From NCBI GenBank assembly GCA_016868315.1, contig VGHE01000002.1, forward strand, positions 372,001 to 436,000: a stretch of DNA of 64,000 nucleotides, read 5' to 3'. Under the pieces are notes generated by a model. The model saw nothing but the letters and a program-made list of their open reading frames with translations. It made no database searches and was not told the DNA's origin. This stretch comes from Betaproteobacteria bacterium. Lineage in GTDB: Bacteria > Bdellovibrionota_B > Oligoflexia > Silvanigrellales > Silvanigrellaceae. The translations under genes and the position numbers were made by a program. Each line of letters starts with the position of its first letter. Position 1 is the stretch's first letter. Shown here in pieces: positions 24,173 through 32,831 of the stretch.

Positions 24173-27015
24173 GGTTCAAGCCCCAGGCTGCGGATGCGGT
24201 TGAGAATCTCAGGAAGCTGCATTTGGTCTTCCTTGTAGTCTGTGGTCAGCAGAGCATACATCATGTTTACGAACGACCGAGTGCGGTATTCGTCGTCGGT
24301 AATGAAGCAGTCGGCTCCCTCACTCGTGTTGGTCAGGAAGCGGGCAGGTGTCACAATACCCATGGGTGCTTGTGCGTTGATTTTTTTGCGCAGGGTAAGC
24401 ACCAACGTGCGCTCGGGCGAGCATCCATCGAAAGTCGGCAGAAGATAAAAGCTGCGGTAAAGCAAGCCGCGTCGTTTGGGTGATTCCCACACCAACCCAA
24501 TACTGGGATCGGTGCTGGCCATCATCCACTCGGGGGTCTGGCGCAAGGAGATTCCCTCTGCAATCACAACTCCTCCGGAACGGATGTGCTGGGTGACACG
24601 TGCTGCTTGGAGTGCCTCAAGCGATGACGTCCACCAAATTTCAGCAGCTCCAACACGGCACGCGCCCGCCAGCATTTCTTTCGGGAGGTCAATGGTGCCG
24701 CGGTTAGCCAAGAGCCGCTGAAGTTGTGAATAGCGTTGTTGCACGGGTTCGGGCACCGTTGCATCGCACCATGCAATTCGAAACGGAAAGGTGCTTGTCT
24801 CGGGACGACCGTCCTGGCCACGCTGTACTCTTGTATCGAAGGGAACACGATTGTTCTGAGCTTCGGCTCGCTGTGCAAAAGACAGAGTTATGAGCGTGAG
24901 CACACCAATTGCTTGCGGCATTGGTGTTGTTTGACCGCGCTTGTTTCTCTGGCGGTACTGCAGCAACCAGAGCAGAGCAAGACTTCCAAGTGCGAGAAAC
25001 ATACCCGAGAATTGCCACGCGGCAGCCTGAGTCTGGGTGGAGTTGCTGTTCTTTATTTTTCCCTGTCCGCGCGGAAAAAGCTTGTTGAGGTCTTGTTGTG
25101 AGAGTGTTTCGCCTTGGCGCTCCAGAGGCGGAGGCTCCACGACAACAATTTGGTCGTCGCGTTCGCGAATATACAAAGCTGGCAGCGGCTGAAGAGGTGT
25201 TTTGCGGTTCTCGATAAGAGCCCCTTTAAGGGTGATGTTGTCGACCTGGTAGCGCAGAGGGGGAGTGTTATTCCTGCGTTGTGAATCGATCCAGTTGACC
25301 CATTCGCTGGGCGTGTTGAGTTGCACGCGAGTCAGCAATGGCGAACGTTGTCCCATCTGCTCCTTGATGTTGTTCCACAGCCCAGCCCATTTACCCCAGC
25401 GCCCCAATTCTCCGTTGGGGGCAGCGCCTCCGGTACGGAGATAGACAGTCGGAGGACGCGTCGCTAGCTGATAGGCAAGGGGTGTGCCGTCGGCTGCGCG
25501 CAAAAGAATTTTATACGAGGCCTGCGGTTCAGCTGATTCGAGTGTTTCCGAGGCAGCATCGTTAGTTGATCGCTTCAAGTTGGTCGAGATGCTGCGTGGC
25601 TTTACGCGCGGAACTGCTCCATCCATCTCCCAGGGGAAATTCAGAGGAGAGGGAGGCAGAGGCAAGAGTGGCATGCGCACTGTTGGTTGGTTGGCTTCAA
25701 GTTGCAGAGTTACGCTCTCGAGTCCTGAATCGAAGCCCTGCAGGCGTGTGTCAGCAATGTAGACCAAGGCATCGGTCTCCGGGGCAAAGCCCTCGGGGAT
25801 CCAATGTCGGCCTTGTTCAAAAAGCGCTCCGGTAATGAAGTCGTTCATCGGAATCACCCAGACAGAGGCGCGACGGTACTTCCAAGGATCGGAGGCTTCT
25901 GCCGCGCGCGCGCTTGTGGCTGACTCCGTGGAACGGCAGGCAAGTGGGCGCAGTGGGATTTGAAAAAATGTTGCGTAGGCGCGCAGATCTGAGAGGCCGT
26001 CGAGCTCACTGGGGCCTGCGACATCAAGTGTGCAGGTGGTGAGCAAAGGTTGTGGCAGGCGCTGCGCCTGTGCCCCTCCAGGGGTGGGTTCTTCAGCAAC
26101 AAAGAGCGAGAAAGGTGTTGCTTGAGCTCGCTTTTGCTCTGCATCGGGAGGGAATTCCTCTAGGCTCAAGACCGGACGCGCCTGCGCAGGGATATGACGC
26201 GCCATTGCGTTCTCAATACGAAGCAGATTCGGTGTTCCTGGGAGACCTCCTGCTGAAGTGTTCGATTCTGTGTCCGCAGGTTGCCACAGCTGTGCCAATT
26301 CATCGGGAACAATCGGAACACGTTTGCCTTGTAATTGTTGCGGTGTCAGTGGAGTGCGGATGATGTCGACCGCTTCGAACGACTCAGCGAGGCTCGCCAT
26401 CGGGCGCAGGGTGTCCGATTGTGCGTCGGTGATAAGTGTAAGCGGCACCTGCGCAGCCTCAAGTTTCAAATCACGTTTGAGTGATTCAACTAAAAGAGCG
26501 GTGTCGAGTGGTTGCGACAATGCGGTAGGTTGTCGGCTGACCTTTTCAAGATGTTGTTGCAGTGCAGAACTACTCACGCGAGTGAATTTGTAGAGAGCAG
26601 AGGTTTTCTCCGCCACGATGCTCTCGAAATCAAGCTCAATGAAGATGTACTCTGTTTTACGGAGTTGGCGCAGGGACTCTTGGATGGATTCGAGAATCTC
26701 GGGTGAGCGTTGTAAGGCTGCGATGTGCGAGAAGGTCGGGTCGAACCAAACAAGACCTTCACCTTGATTGCGCTGTTGCTCTTGCGGCTGTGATTGGGAG
26801 AAATAAGCTAATGCTGCACCTACAGTTGCGAGCAGCACAAGCAACCATTCCCACCACTGTGGTGGTGTGGTTTTGATGTTAGAGAATCTTTGTTCGTCTC
26901 TCTGGCCGAGAAAAAAACTAGGGATATTGATTCGGCGAGGACGCATACGCTGGATAAAAAGAATGGCGATAGTGACCAGTGACACGCAGGCCGAAATGAG
27001 CAGCAATTGAATCAT
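24169..27015 (-). CDS. BatA-like membrane protein with C-terminal DUF4159
   Basis: 948 residues. The N-terminus has a helix, then RPRRINIPSFFL and a second helix, the pattern of BatA-type aerotolerance regulator N-terminal domains. A long periplasmic region follows, then another helix near residue 645 (FSGMFLALGSLALLWLL) and a C-terminal domain of about 230 residues ending with RSFVNMMYALLTTDYKEDQM, which matches DUF4159 (usually NxxMYALTGNYKxDQ). ATG 27015 with AAGGA at seven bases and ATGA overlap with the DUF58 gene decides the start; it also overlaps the next gene by ATGA. Two BatA/DUF4159 parts in one chain. Function unknown, probably structural partner of the DUF58 and GATase-like proteins. 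Confidence 0.75.
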   Translation of the reverse strand: MIQLLLISACVSLVTIAILFIQRMRPRRINIPSFFLGQRDEQRFSNIKTTPPQWWEWLLVLLATVGAALAYFSQSQPQEQQRNQGEGLVWFDPTFSHIAALQRSPEILESIQESLRQLRKTEYIFIELDFESIVAEKTSALYKFTRVSSSALQQHLEKVSRQPTALSQPLDTALLVESLKRDLKLEAAQVPLTLITDAQSDTLRPMASLAESFEAVDIIRTPLTPQQLQGKRVPIVPDELAQLWQPADTESNTSAGGLPGTPNLLRIENAMARHIPAQARPVLSLEEFPPDAEQKRAQATPFSLFVAEEPTPGGAQAQRLPQPLLTTCTLDVAGPSELDGLSDLRAYATFFQIPLRPLACRSTESATSARAAEASDPWKYRRASVWVIPMNDFITGALFEQGRHWIPEGFAPETDALVYIADTRLQGFDSGLESVTLQLEANQPTVRMPLLPLPPSPLNFPWEMDGAVPRVKPRSISTNLKRSTNDAASETLESAEPQASYKILLRAADGTPLAYQLATRPPTVYLRTGGAAPNGELGRWGKWAGLWNNIKEQMGQRSPLLTRVQLNTPSEWVNWIDSQRRNNTPPLRYQVDNITLKGALIENRKTPLQPLPALYIRERDDQIVVVEPPPLERQGETLSQQDLNKLFPRGQGKIKNSNSTQTQAAAWQFSGMFLALGSLALLWLLQYRQRNKRGQTTPMPQAIGVLTLITLSFAQRAEAQNNRVPFDTRVQRGQDGRPETSTFPFRIAWCDATVPEPVQQRYSQLQRLLANRGTIDLPKEMLAGACRVGAAEIWWTSSLEALQAARVTQHIRSGGVVIAEGISLRQTPEWMMASTDPSIGLVWESPKRRGLLYRSFYLLPTFDGCSPERTLVLTLRKKINAQAPMGIVTPARFLTNTSEGADCFITDDEYRTRSFVNMMYALLTTDYKEDQMQLPEILNRIRSLGLEP

Positions 27016-27908
27016 GAGCAAATCCTTAGCGCTGCGAGACGTGTCGTCAGATTTTTGGAGACGTCCGAGACTTCATGTTCCGGAGTCAACCACATTGAGT
27101 TCCAATTGCGCATATTCAACTCGCGCTCCAATTGTCGCAATTGGGTATTGATGTTTTCAAGATAAGCAAGACCACCATGAAAGTCCTGACCATCTTGAGG
27201 TGTGTTGCCAGGATTGGTGTTGGGCGCGGCGAAAGCAATTGTATCGCCGCTGCGCAGGATCTCGGAGGAAGTGATGTCGGGCGATTCCCATGCATCTCGC
27301 ACAACAACGACCATTCCTCGCGCCATGCGCACGTGCTTGAGTGCCGCGGAAAGCTCTTCGGTTGAGGCCGAGACACTGGTTGGGTCGAAAAGCATGTCGG
27401 TGATTACGTAACAAAAGTGCGAGCGGCGCAAGCGCGCTGCCTGCTGCAAGAGTGCTTCGCCCAGATTGCGTCCGCGCAGTGCAACTATTTCGACCTTCTG
27501 AGCCTGTTGGTTGTGAAGGTTCTCAAGCAGACCCGCAACAGCCCAGGCGGCTTGCATTTTGCTGGCGGAGGCCTGCGCAGAGCGGAACTCCATGTTGCCA
27601 TAGCAATGCACCAGCACACTCACATGAAAGCGACCCGGCGAGACATCGGTGCGTGTGAGCAATTCTTCTTGCAGAAAAAGATGTCGGGCAGAGAGTGCGC
27701 GCAGAGAATCGCCAGCCGTGTATGGACGGAGTCCGAGTCCGCTGCGGTTCGCTGATCGTTGAATGTTGCTATCTAGCGAGGCCTGCAGCCATCCGCGCTG
27801 CATACGCAGCTTGGCGCGCAGCTCCAGTGGGAGAGCGCGACCAGGGTGCGCGAGCGCAGGGGCATCGCAGCTTGAGGGGTAGGCTGTACAGAGCTCTGCT
27901 AATTTCAT
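27012..27908 (-). CDS. DUF58 domain protein, first gene of the BatA/DUF4159 operon
   Basis: 298 residues, soluble. The DUF58 signature region is RPYTAGDSLRALSARHLFLQ (the family has R-x-Y-x-x-G-D-x-x-R-x-I-x-W), followed by a von-Willebrand-A-like core with FHVSVLVHCYGNM, MQAAWAVAGLL and HFCYVITDMLFDP. The MIDAS-type Asp pattern is weak. ATG 27908 is chosen because the upstream frame runs into the divergent ilvA promoter region. DUF58 genes usually sit next to a MoxR AAA+ ATPase; none is adjacent here. It is translationally coupled to the 948-residue protein by a four-base overlap. Confidence 0.8.
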   Translation of the reverse strand: MKLAELCTAYPSSCDAPALAHPGRALPLELRAKLRMQRGWLQASLDSNIQRSANRSGLGLRPYTAGDSLRALSARHLFLQEELLTRTDVSPGRFHVSVLVHCYGNMEFRSAQASASKMQAAWAVAGLLENLHNQQAQKVEIVALRGRNLGEALLQQAARLRRSHFCYVITDMLFDPTSVSASTEELSAALKHVRMARGMVVVVRDAWESPDITSSEILRSGDTIAFAAPNTNPGNTPQDGQDFHGGLAYLENINTQLRQLERELNMRNWNSMWLTPEHEVSDVSKNLTTRLAALRICS

Positions 27909-27969
27909 ATTCTCGCCACACGTGGAAGGTTTCTGAAAATTGAAAATCAAGTCGAAGGGAACGTCAACC

Positions 27970-29277
27970 ATGACGCCAGAGCTTGCCCGAGTGTTGGGTG
28001 AAGCCGTGATGCCCAGCCTCTCTGACACCGGATTGCTCCGGCAACGAATCGCGGAAGCCACGGCCACTGTGCATAGTTACATGAAACCGAGTCCGCTGCG
28101 CCATTCTTCGTGGCTCAGCGACGAAATTGGCACTCCGGTTTGGCTGAAGCTTGAGTGCTTGAATCCGAATGGCTCGTTCAAGGTTCGTGGTGCATTGTCT
28201 GCAATTCACAGAAGAATGCAGGCGCGTGATCCCGCGCTGGGTGCCATGAAAGTTTGTGCTGCCTCGGCAGGCAATCATGCCCAGGGTGTTGCGCTGGCGG
28301 CGCGCTTGATGGGCTGCGAGGCGCACATTTTTCTCCCCAAAAGAACTCCACTTGTGAAGAGGGCAGCGACCGAGCGTCTTGGAGCAAAGGTCTATTTGGT
28401 GGGGGATGTCCTCGAGGAAGCATTCGATGCTGCGCTCGCCTTTTCACGCGATCAGGGTGCCGAATTCTTGCACGCCTTCAACGATTTCGATGTGGTTACA
28501 GGTCAGGCAACCTGTGCTGTCGAAGTCCTCAAACAATTTTCTGAAGAATGCCCCGACGTGCCCCTGTCGGATCTCGACATTGTCTGTTGCGTTGGTGGTG
28601 GTGGGCTAGCTGCAGGAGCGGGGCTTGCCTTCCAATTGGCTGGAGCCGGCAGAGTATATGGAGCAGAACAGGAATTTTTCGATTCCGCAGCTCGGAGTTT
28701 GCATGAGAAGAAACGTGTGCCGGTCAGCCAGTCCGGCAAAAGCACTATTGCCGACGGTATTGCTGTTGGTCTGATTGGCAACGTGAATTTTTCAATACTG
28801 TCGCAGACTCTTGAGCGGATGTTGCTCGTGACGGACGACGACATTGTTGCTGCGTTGTTGGGGCTTGTAGAGCGCGAGCACGTTGTTGCTGAGGCCGCGG
28901 GGGCGGCTGCCCTGGCTGCGTTGCGCAAAAACCCCGCATTGTTTGCAGGCAGGCATGTGGTGCTGACGGTCAGTGGGGGCAACATCGACCCGCAGATGCT
29001 TTCCCGTGTCATTACAAGGGGCTTGGGTGTCACTGGAAGAATGCTCCGTTTAACAGCACGCATCAGCGATCGCCCGGGTCAACTCAAAGCTCTCCTTGAG
29101 AAAATTGCAGGCGTCGATGCCAATGTCCTTGAGGTGTATCACGACCGAACATATGCTCAGGTCAATGTGGGAGATGTCGACGTTGAGCTCGCGCTCGAAA
29201 CCCGTGGATTTGAGCACCAATACGAGTTACTTGGAGTACTTGAGTCGGCTGGGTTCAAACCGAAGATAAGACATTAA
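27970..29277 (+). CDS. ilvA: threonine ammonia-lyase (threonine dehydratase) with ACT domain
   Basis: 435 residues. PLP-dependent deamination of threonine to 2-oxobutyrate, the first step towards isoleucine. The catalytic Lys is in NGSFKVRGA, the substrate loop is CAASAGNHAQGVA, and the phosphate-binding glycine loop is CVGGGGLAAG. Residues about 355-435 form one ACT domain (RISDRPGQLKALLEKIAG), the layout of the ~400-440 residue class, so feedback control is possible. The start is ATG 27970 with AAGGGA nine bases upstream; a TTG at 27940 is less likely. Divergent from the DUF58 operon over 61 bases. The 40 bases after the stop lead into the next gene. Confidence 0.92.
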   Translation: MTPELARVLGEAVMPSLSDTGLLRQRIAEATATVHSYMKPSPLRHSSWLSDEIGTPVWLKLECLNPNGSFKVRGALSAIHRRMQARDPALGAMKVCAASAGNHAQGVALAARLMGCEAHIFLPKRTPLVKRAATERLGAKVYLVGDVLEEAFDAALAFSRDQGAEFLHAFNDFDVVTGQATCAVEVLKQFSEECPDVPLSDLDIVCCVGGGGLAAGAGLAFQLAGAGRVYGAEQEFFDSAARSLHEKKRVPVSQSGKSTIADGIAVGLIGNVNFSILSQTLERMLLVTDDDIVAALLGLVEREHVVAEAAGAAALAALRKNPALFAGRHVVLTVSGGNIDPQMLSRVITRGLGVTGRMLRLTARISDRPGQLKALLEKIAGVDANVLEVYHDRTYAQVNVGDVDVELALETRGFEHQYELLGVLESAGFKPKIRH

Positions 29278-29317
29278 GCCGCACGCGTGTTGGGCGCTCC
29301 CTTGAACGAGGTATTTT

Positions 29318-30292
29318 GTGTCGCAGATGGTGAATCCTGAATGCTACGATGTTCTCATTGTGGGTGGTGGCCCGGTGGGACTCTTCGGTGCCTACTACGC
29401 GGGACTCCGCGACATGCGCGCGCGGCTCATCGATCGCCGGCATGAGCTTGGCGGGCAGCTCACCGCCATCTATCCGGAAAAGTGGGTCTACGACATTCCT
29501 GGCATTCCAGCGATCCGTGGCAAAGTGCTTTTTGAAAACCTCCTCACACAAATTGCCCCCTATGCCATTCCGGTCAGTCTGAGCCAGGAAGTTGTTCTCA
29601 TTCAAAAGAATCGCAACAACATGCTGCGTCTCGAAACGCGTGATGGTCATGTGTACCACAGCAAAACTGCTGTGCTGAGTCTTGGCATGGGCGCGCACAT
29701 TCCTCGCCGTATGGATGTTCCTGGTCTGCGCGAATTTGAAGGCCGAGGTGTGGTTTATGGTGTGCACAATCTTCCTGATTTCAAGGGAAAGCGCGTGCTT
29801 GTCATTGGCGGCGGCGACAGCGCTCTCGACCTTGCATTGACTGTCATGGAGGTCTGCAAGGATCTCATCCTGATTCATCGCTCTGACCGCTTTAATGCGC
29901 ATGAGGAAACGGTCAAAAAACTCTATTCTTCGAATGCTGAAATCAAAACCTACAGTGAGCTGGCTGCAATTGAAGGCGCCGATGTTGTCCAGCGCGTGCA
30001 ATTGCGCGATTCGCGAACCAAGAACGTGACCATTCACGATGTGGATGTTGTTATTGTGGCCATTGGCCTAATCTTCAACCTGGAAGGCGTGCGCGACTGG
30101 GGTATCGAGCTTGAGAGCAACGCGATTGTTGTTGACCACAATCGCCAGACGAATATGCCCGGAGTTTATGCGGCTGGCGACATAGCAACCTATCCTGGTA
30201 AAATGAGACTGATTGGTACGGGTGCTGCCGAAGCAATGCAGGCAATCAATCACGCAAAGCACTATATCCATGAAACATTTCCATATCTGTAA
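29318..30292 (+). CDS. ferredoxin/flavodoxin-NADP+ reductase, thioredoxin-reductase-like type
   Basis: 324 residues with two Rossmann motifs: FAD-binding IVGGGPVGLFGAYYAG at the start and NADP-binding VIGGGDSALDLAL near 170, plus the C-terminal FAD motif GVYAAGDIATYPGKM. The redox CxxC of thioredoxin reductases is absent, and GGQLTAIYPEKWVYDIPG is the YumC-type hallmark, so this is the type-2 ferredoxin-NADP+ reductase. It moves electrons between NADPH and ferredoxin or flavodoxin in the cytosol. GTG 29318 has GAGG six bases upstream. It lies 40 bases after ilvA on the same strand and may be cotranscribed. Confidence 0.92.
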   Translation: MSQMVNPECYDVLIVGGGPVGLFGAYYAGLRDMRARLIDRRHELGGQLTAIYPEKWVYDIPGIPAIRGKVLFENLLTQIAPYAIPVSLSQEVVLIQKNRNNMLRLETRDGHVYHSKTAVLSLGMGAHIPRRMDVPGLREFEGRGVVYGVHNLPDFKGKRVLVIGGGDSALDLALTVMEVCKDLILIHRSDRFNAHEETVKKLYSSNAEIKTYSELAAIEGADVVQRVQLRDSRTKNVTIHDVDVVIVAIGLIFNLEGVRDWGIELESNAIVVDHNRQTNMPGVYAAGDIATYPGKMRLIGTGAAEAMQAINHAKHYIHETFPYL

Positions 30293-30358
30293 TGCTCTAG
30301 CTGTTTTTTTCTGAGTTCAGGCACTGTGCTTTATGGTCTGCAGCAGGAGGCTGCAGCC

Positions 30359-31147
30359 ATGCAAAATCTGCTTGGACATTTGCAACTGGGTTCGAATGCG
30401 CATCAGTTTTTTCAAGATGTGATTGAAAGATTCCCGCACGTTTTTCGGGAGCGAGAGTTACATTGGCAAATCAAGATGATGTCGCGACTCAATGCAGAGC
30501 GTGATTTTTTTGAAAGCTGTGTTGCGCGAAAGAATAGCGAACTTAAGTTGTTGATGCCTTATGTGAGCATTGCTCAGGTTCCGCCTCTGCGTTCTACGCC
30601 CCTGCGTGCGTTTGTGGGCGGTGATGCTCTTTGGCCGAATCCTGTAACACTTCTAACCCAAGTTTTTCTTCAGCAGATTCTCTCCTCGTCCGATCTCTTT
30701 TTGGATTTGGGCAGCGGCACCGATGCATTTTTTGTTACGGAAGATCTCGTCAGTGTTGTCTGGGTTCCCGATACCCGTGGGACACGTTGGCACGAACCAT
30801 TCCGCAGCGAGCTTGCGCGCCTTTATTTGGGATGGGCATTCGAGCAGGAGAGGTTGGTTGAAATGGCGCTGTTGTCGTTGCACCTTTCTCCTCTTCGAGA
30901 CGAAATCTTTTCCGTTCTTGAACATTGGAAACATACTGAGCAGAGGAATCACGGTGTGATGCGAGAGAAGTTCCTGCGCATGTTCGGAAAGGCCGATGCG
31001 CTCGGAATGCACGTTCATCCCAATCTCTTGATCTGGGCACTCTACGAAATTGAGATTGTTGAAGTGCTCAATGCTTTAGATTTGAAGCCTGATATCGAGC
31101 GATGCGCAGATGAGCTGTGCCGCAGTCAGAGTCAGATCTCTGCCTAA
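30359..31147 (+). CDS. hypothetical soluble protein
   Basis: 262 residues, helix-rich, no export signal or membrane segment. ATG 30359 has AGGAGG eight bases upstream; the frame extends to GTG 30326 without a ribosome site. It contains DLFLDLGSGTDAFFV, which faintly resembles a nucleotide or SAM-binding glycine motif, but nothing downstream supports a methyltransferase, so I make no functional call. It follows the ferredoxin reductase gene by 66 bases and may share its transcript. Confidence 0.7.
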   Translation: MQNLLGHLQLGSNAHQFFQDVIERFPHVFRERELHWQIKMMSRLNAERDFFESCVARKNSELKLLMPYVSIAQVPPLRSTPLRAFVGGDALWPNPVTLLTQVFLQQILSSSDLFLDLGSGTDAFFVTEDLVSVVWVPDTRGTRWHEPFRSELARLYLGWAFEQERLVEMALLSLHLSPLRDEIFSVLEHWKHTEQRNHGVMREKFLRMFGKADALGMHVHPNLLIWALYEIEIVEVLNALDLKPDIERCADELCRSQSQISA

Positions 31148-31195
31148 GGCGTGTCGCTGCATTTCAAAGGAAGCGAATATGCACTTCGCTCCACA

Positions 31196-31594
31196 TCATG
31201 GAGTCACAACTTTACCACCGACTTTTTCACAAGCATCGCTTGTTGTGACGGCAGCAAAACCAGTCGCTGTGTAACCCCAGGTGACGAATGAGGTTGAGAT
31301 GTTGCTTGTGGCGTCCGCAAAATTGAGCGAGCAACCGCCCTGGCGCGCCTCAACCGCACAGCCGACTTCCTTCCAAGCGGCAACATCCATTGAGCTGTCG
31401 CTGTCGCACTTTTGCTTGAAATAGGTCACTTCGTTCGGTGCTATGTTCTTAAACTCAGAACAGCTCTGGAGAGTCTCTCCCTTTCTGACAGAGCAGGAGT
31501 AAACGTTGCCGATTGCTTGTGAACCCATCTTCTTGACGCATTGGGGGAGAGTCAGGGCAAAAAGACAGAGAGTCGCGCTCGCCAAACGTTTCAT
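31196..31594 (-). CDS. small Cys-rich predicted lipoprotein (A of two similar genes)
   Basis: 132 residues. ATG 31594 with GGAGG at seven bases opens a lipoprotein signal (LTLPQC, Cys19). The mature part has seven further cysteines: YSC, SCSEF, KC, GCAVEARQGGC and DACEKVGGKVV at the end. The spacing and the ending C-x-x-x-G-G recall the protein at 34241-34714, suggesting a paralogous pair. Disulfide-rich, periplasmic or surface; function unknown. The flanking gap 31595-31748 separates it from the divergent epimerase gene and contains no clear promoter boxes. Confidence 0.7.
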   Translation of the reverse strand: MKRLASATLCLFALTLPQCVKKMGSQAIGNVYSCSVRKGETLQSCSEFKNIAPNEVTYFKQKCDSDSSMDVAAWKEVGCAVEARQGGCSLNFADATSNISTSFVTWGYTATGFAAVTTSDACEKVGGKVVTP

Positions 31595-31748
31595 GTCGTA
31601 ACCTCCAAACATTCATCAATGTCTAAAATCCTAGCAAATCCCTCGATTTCTGATGAGTGGTAGCTTTCAAGAATTTGGCTCTTTCGATTTTGCCAACAAT
31701 GCCGGACAAGTGCAGGCTTGAGGGGATAGATAAGAGGTGATTCATCCG

Positions 31749-32831
31749 GTGAAAATTCAAAACACAGCCTTGGGATTGATGCGCACCCCATTGCGCATTC
31801 CATTTAAAACCGCGCTGCGCACTGTCACAGAGCTCGAAGAGATCACTCTTCAAATTGTGGACAGTGAGGGTATGGTGGGTTGGGGAAGTGTGGTTCCCAC
31901 GCCGGCTATTACCGGCGATACGGAAGAGACGATCCGTTCCGATTTGGCCTTTTTACTGGGTCACCTGCGCCGCCAGAGTGTCGACGACGTATGGAACTGG
32001 AGCAACAATTTGCCTGCGGGTAAAAATGTTTCGCGTTCTGCGCTGTGTGCTGTGGACGTTGCTTTGCATGATTTGTGCGCGCGCAGAGCTGGTCAGCCGC
32101 TTTGGAAGTGGCTGGGGGGAGAAACGAACCGGCCGCTTTCAACAAATATGACTATCAGTGTTGATGCCCCAGAGGTCATGGCCAAGCGCGCACTTGAGGC
32201 TGTTCAGGCGGGCTTCAGCGCTCTGAAAATTAAAGTGGGTCTTGATGCCGAACTCGACAGGCAGAGGGTTGTTGCGGTTCGAAAGACTGTGGGTGAAAAA
32301 GTCACTTTCCGATTGGATGCCAACCAAGGATGGAGCGAAGACGAAGCGCGTGCCCTCATTCCTTGGTTCGCTGAAAAGTGTGGGCCGATTGATTTTATTG
32401 AGCAGCCGGTGAAGGCGGATCAAATAGAATCTCTCGCACGCCTCGTGCAAATCTCGCCTGTGCCGTTGGTGGCCGATGAGTCTGCAATGAGCTTCGAGCA
32501 AGCAGCGCTCGTTATCGAGAAAAAGGCTGCTCATGCTTTAAGTGTGAAGCTCATAAAGGCAGGTGGGCTGGGTCGGGCGCGCGCAATTCTCGACCTCGCA
32601 GCACAGCACAATGTTCCCTGTTTAATGAGCTGCATGTTTGAGGTGGGTGCAGGCTTTCAAGCTGCTGCGCATCTCGCAGCCATTCATCCGGCGGTGCGTT
32701 GGGTGGATTTGGATTCGATGGAATTTTTATCGCGCGTACCATACAGCGGCGGCGTTGTATTCAACGGGTCTGAGCTGCGTTGTGGGCAAGAGCCAGGGCT
32801 TGGACTTGCGCTGCCGCTCAACGGGTTCTGA
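31749..32831 (+). CDS. dipeptide epimerase, enolase superfamily (L-Ala-D/L-Glu epimerase-like)
   Basis: 360 residues. N-terminal enolase-type lid domain (with LRIPFKTALRTV) followed by a TIM barrel with the muconate-lactonising subgroup residues: KIKVG (catalytic Lys pair LKIK), LDANQGW (metal Asp), FIEQP (metal Glu), VADES (metal Asp) and SVKLIKAGG (opposite catalytic Lys). Likely interconverts L-Ala-L-Glu and L-Ala-D-Glu from murein recycling; other dipeptides or other MLE-subgroup reactions remain possible. GTG 31749 with an AGAGGTG upstream is preferred over GTG 31737, which overlaps the SD. The 3' end overlaps the end of radA by 14 bases, tail to tail. Confidence 0.85.
   Translation: MKIQNTALGLMRTPLRIPFKTALRTVTELEEITLQIVDSEGMVGWGSVVPTPAITGDTEETIRSDLAFLLGHLRRQSVDDVWNWSNNLPAGKNVSRSALCAVDVALHDLCARRAGQPLWKWLGGETNRPLSTNMTISVDAPEVMAKRALEAVQAGFSALKIKVGLDAELDRQRVVAVRKTVGEKVTFRLDANQGWSEDEARALIPWFAEKCGPIDFIEQPVKADQIESLARLVQISPVPLVADESAMSFEQAALVIEKKAAHALSVKLIKAGGLGRARAILDLAAQHNVPCLMSCMFEVGAGFQAAAHLAAIHPAVRWVDLDSMEFLSRVPYSGGVVFNGSELRCGQEPGLGLALPLNGF

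Noticed and set aside
29255-30037. 260-codon open frame on the minus strand
   Set aside because: It is antisense to the well-supported ferredoxin-NADP reductase gene, matches no family, and has a composition typical of a shadow frame.
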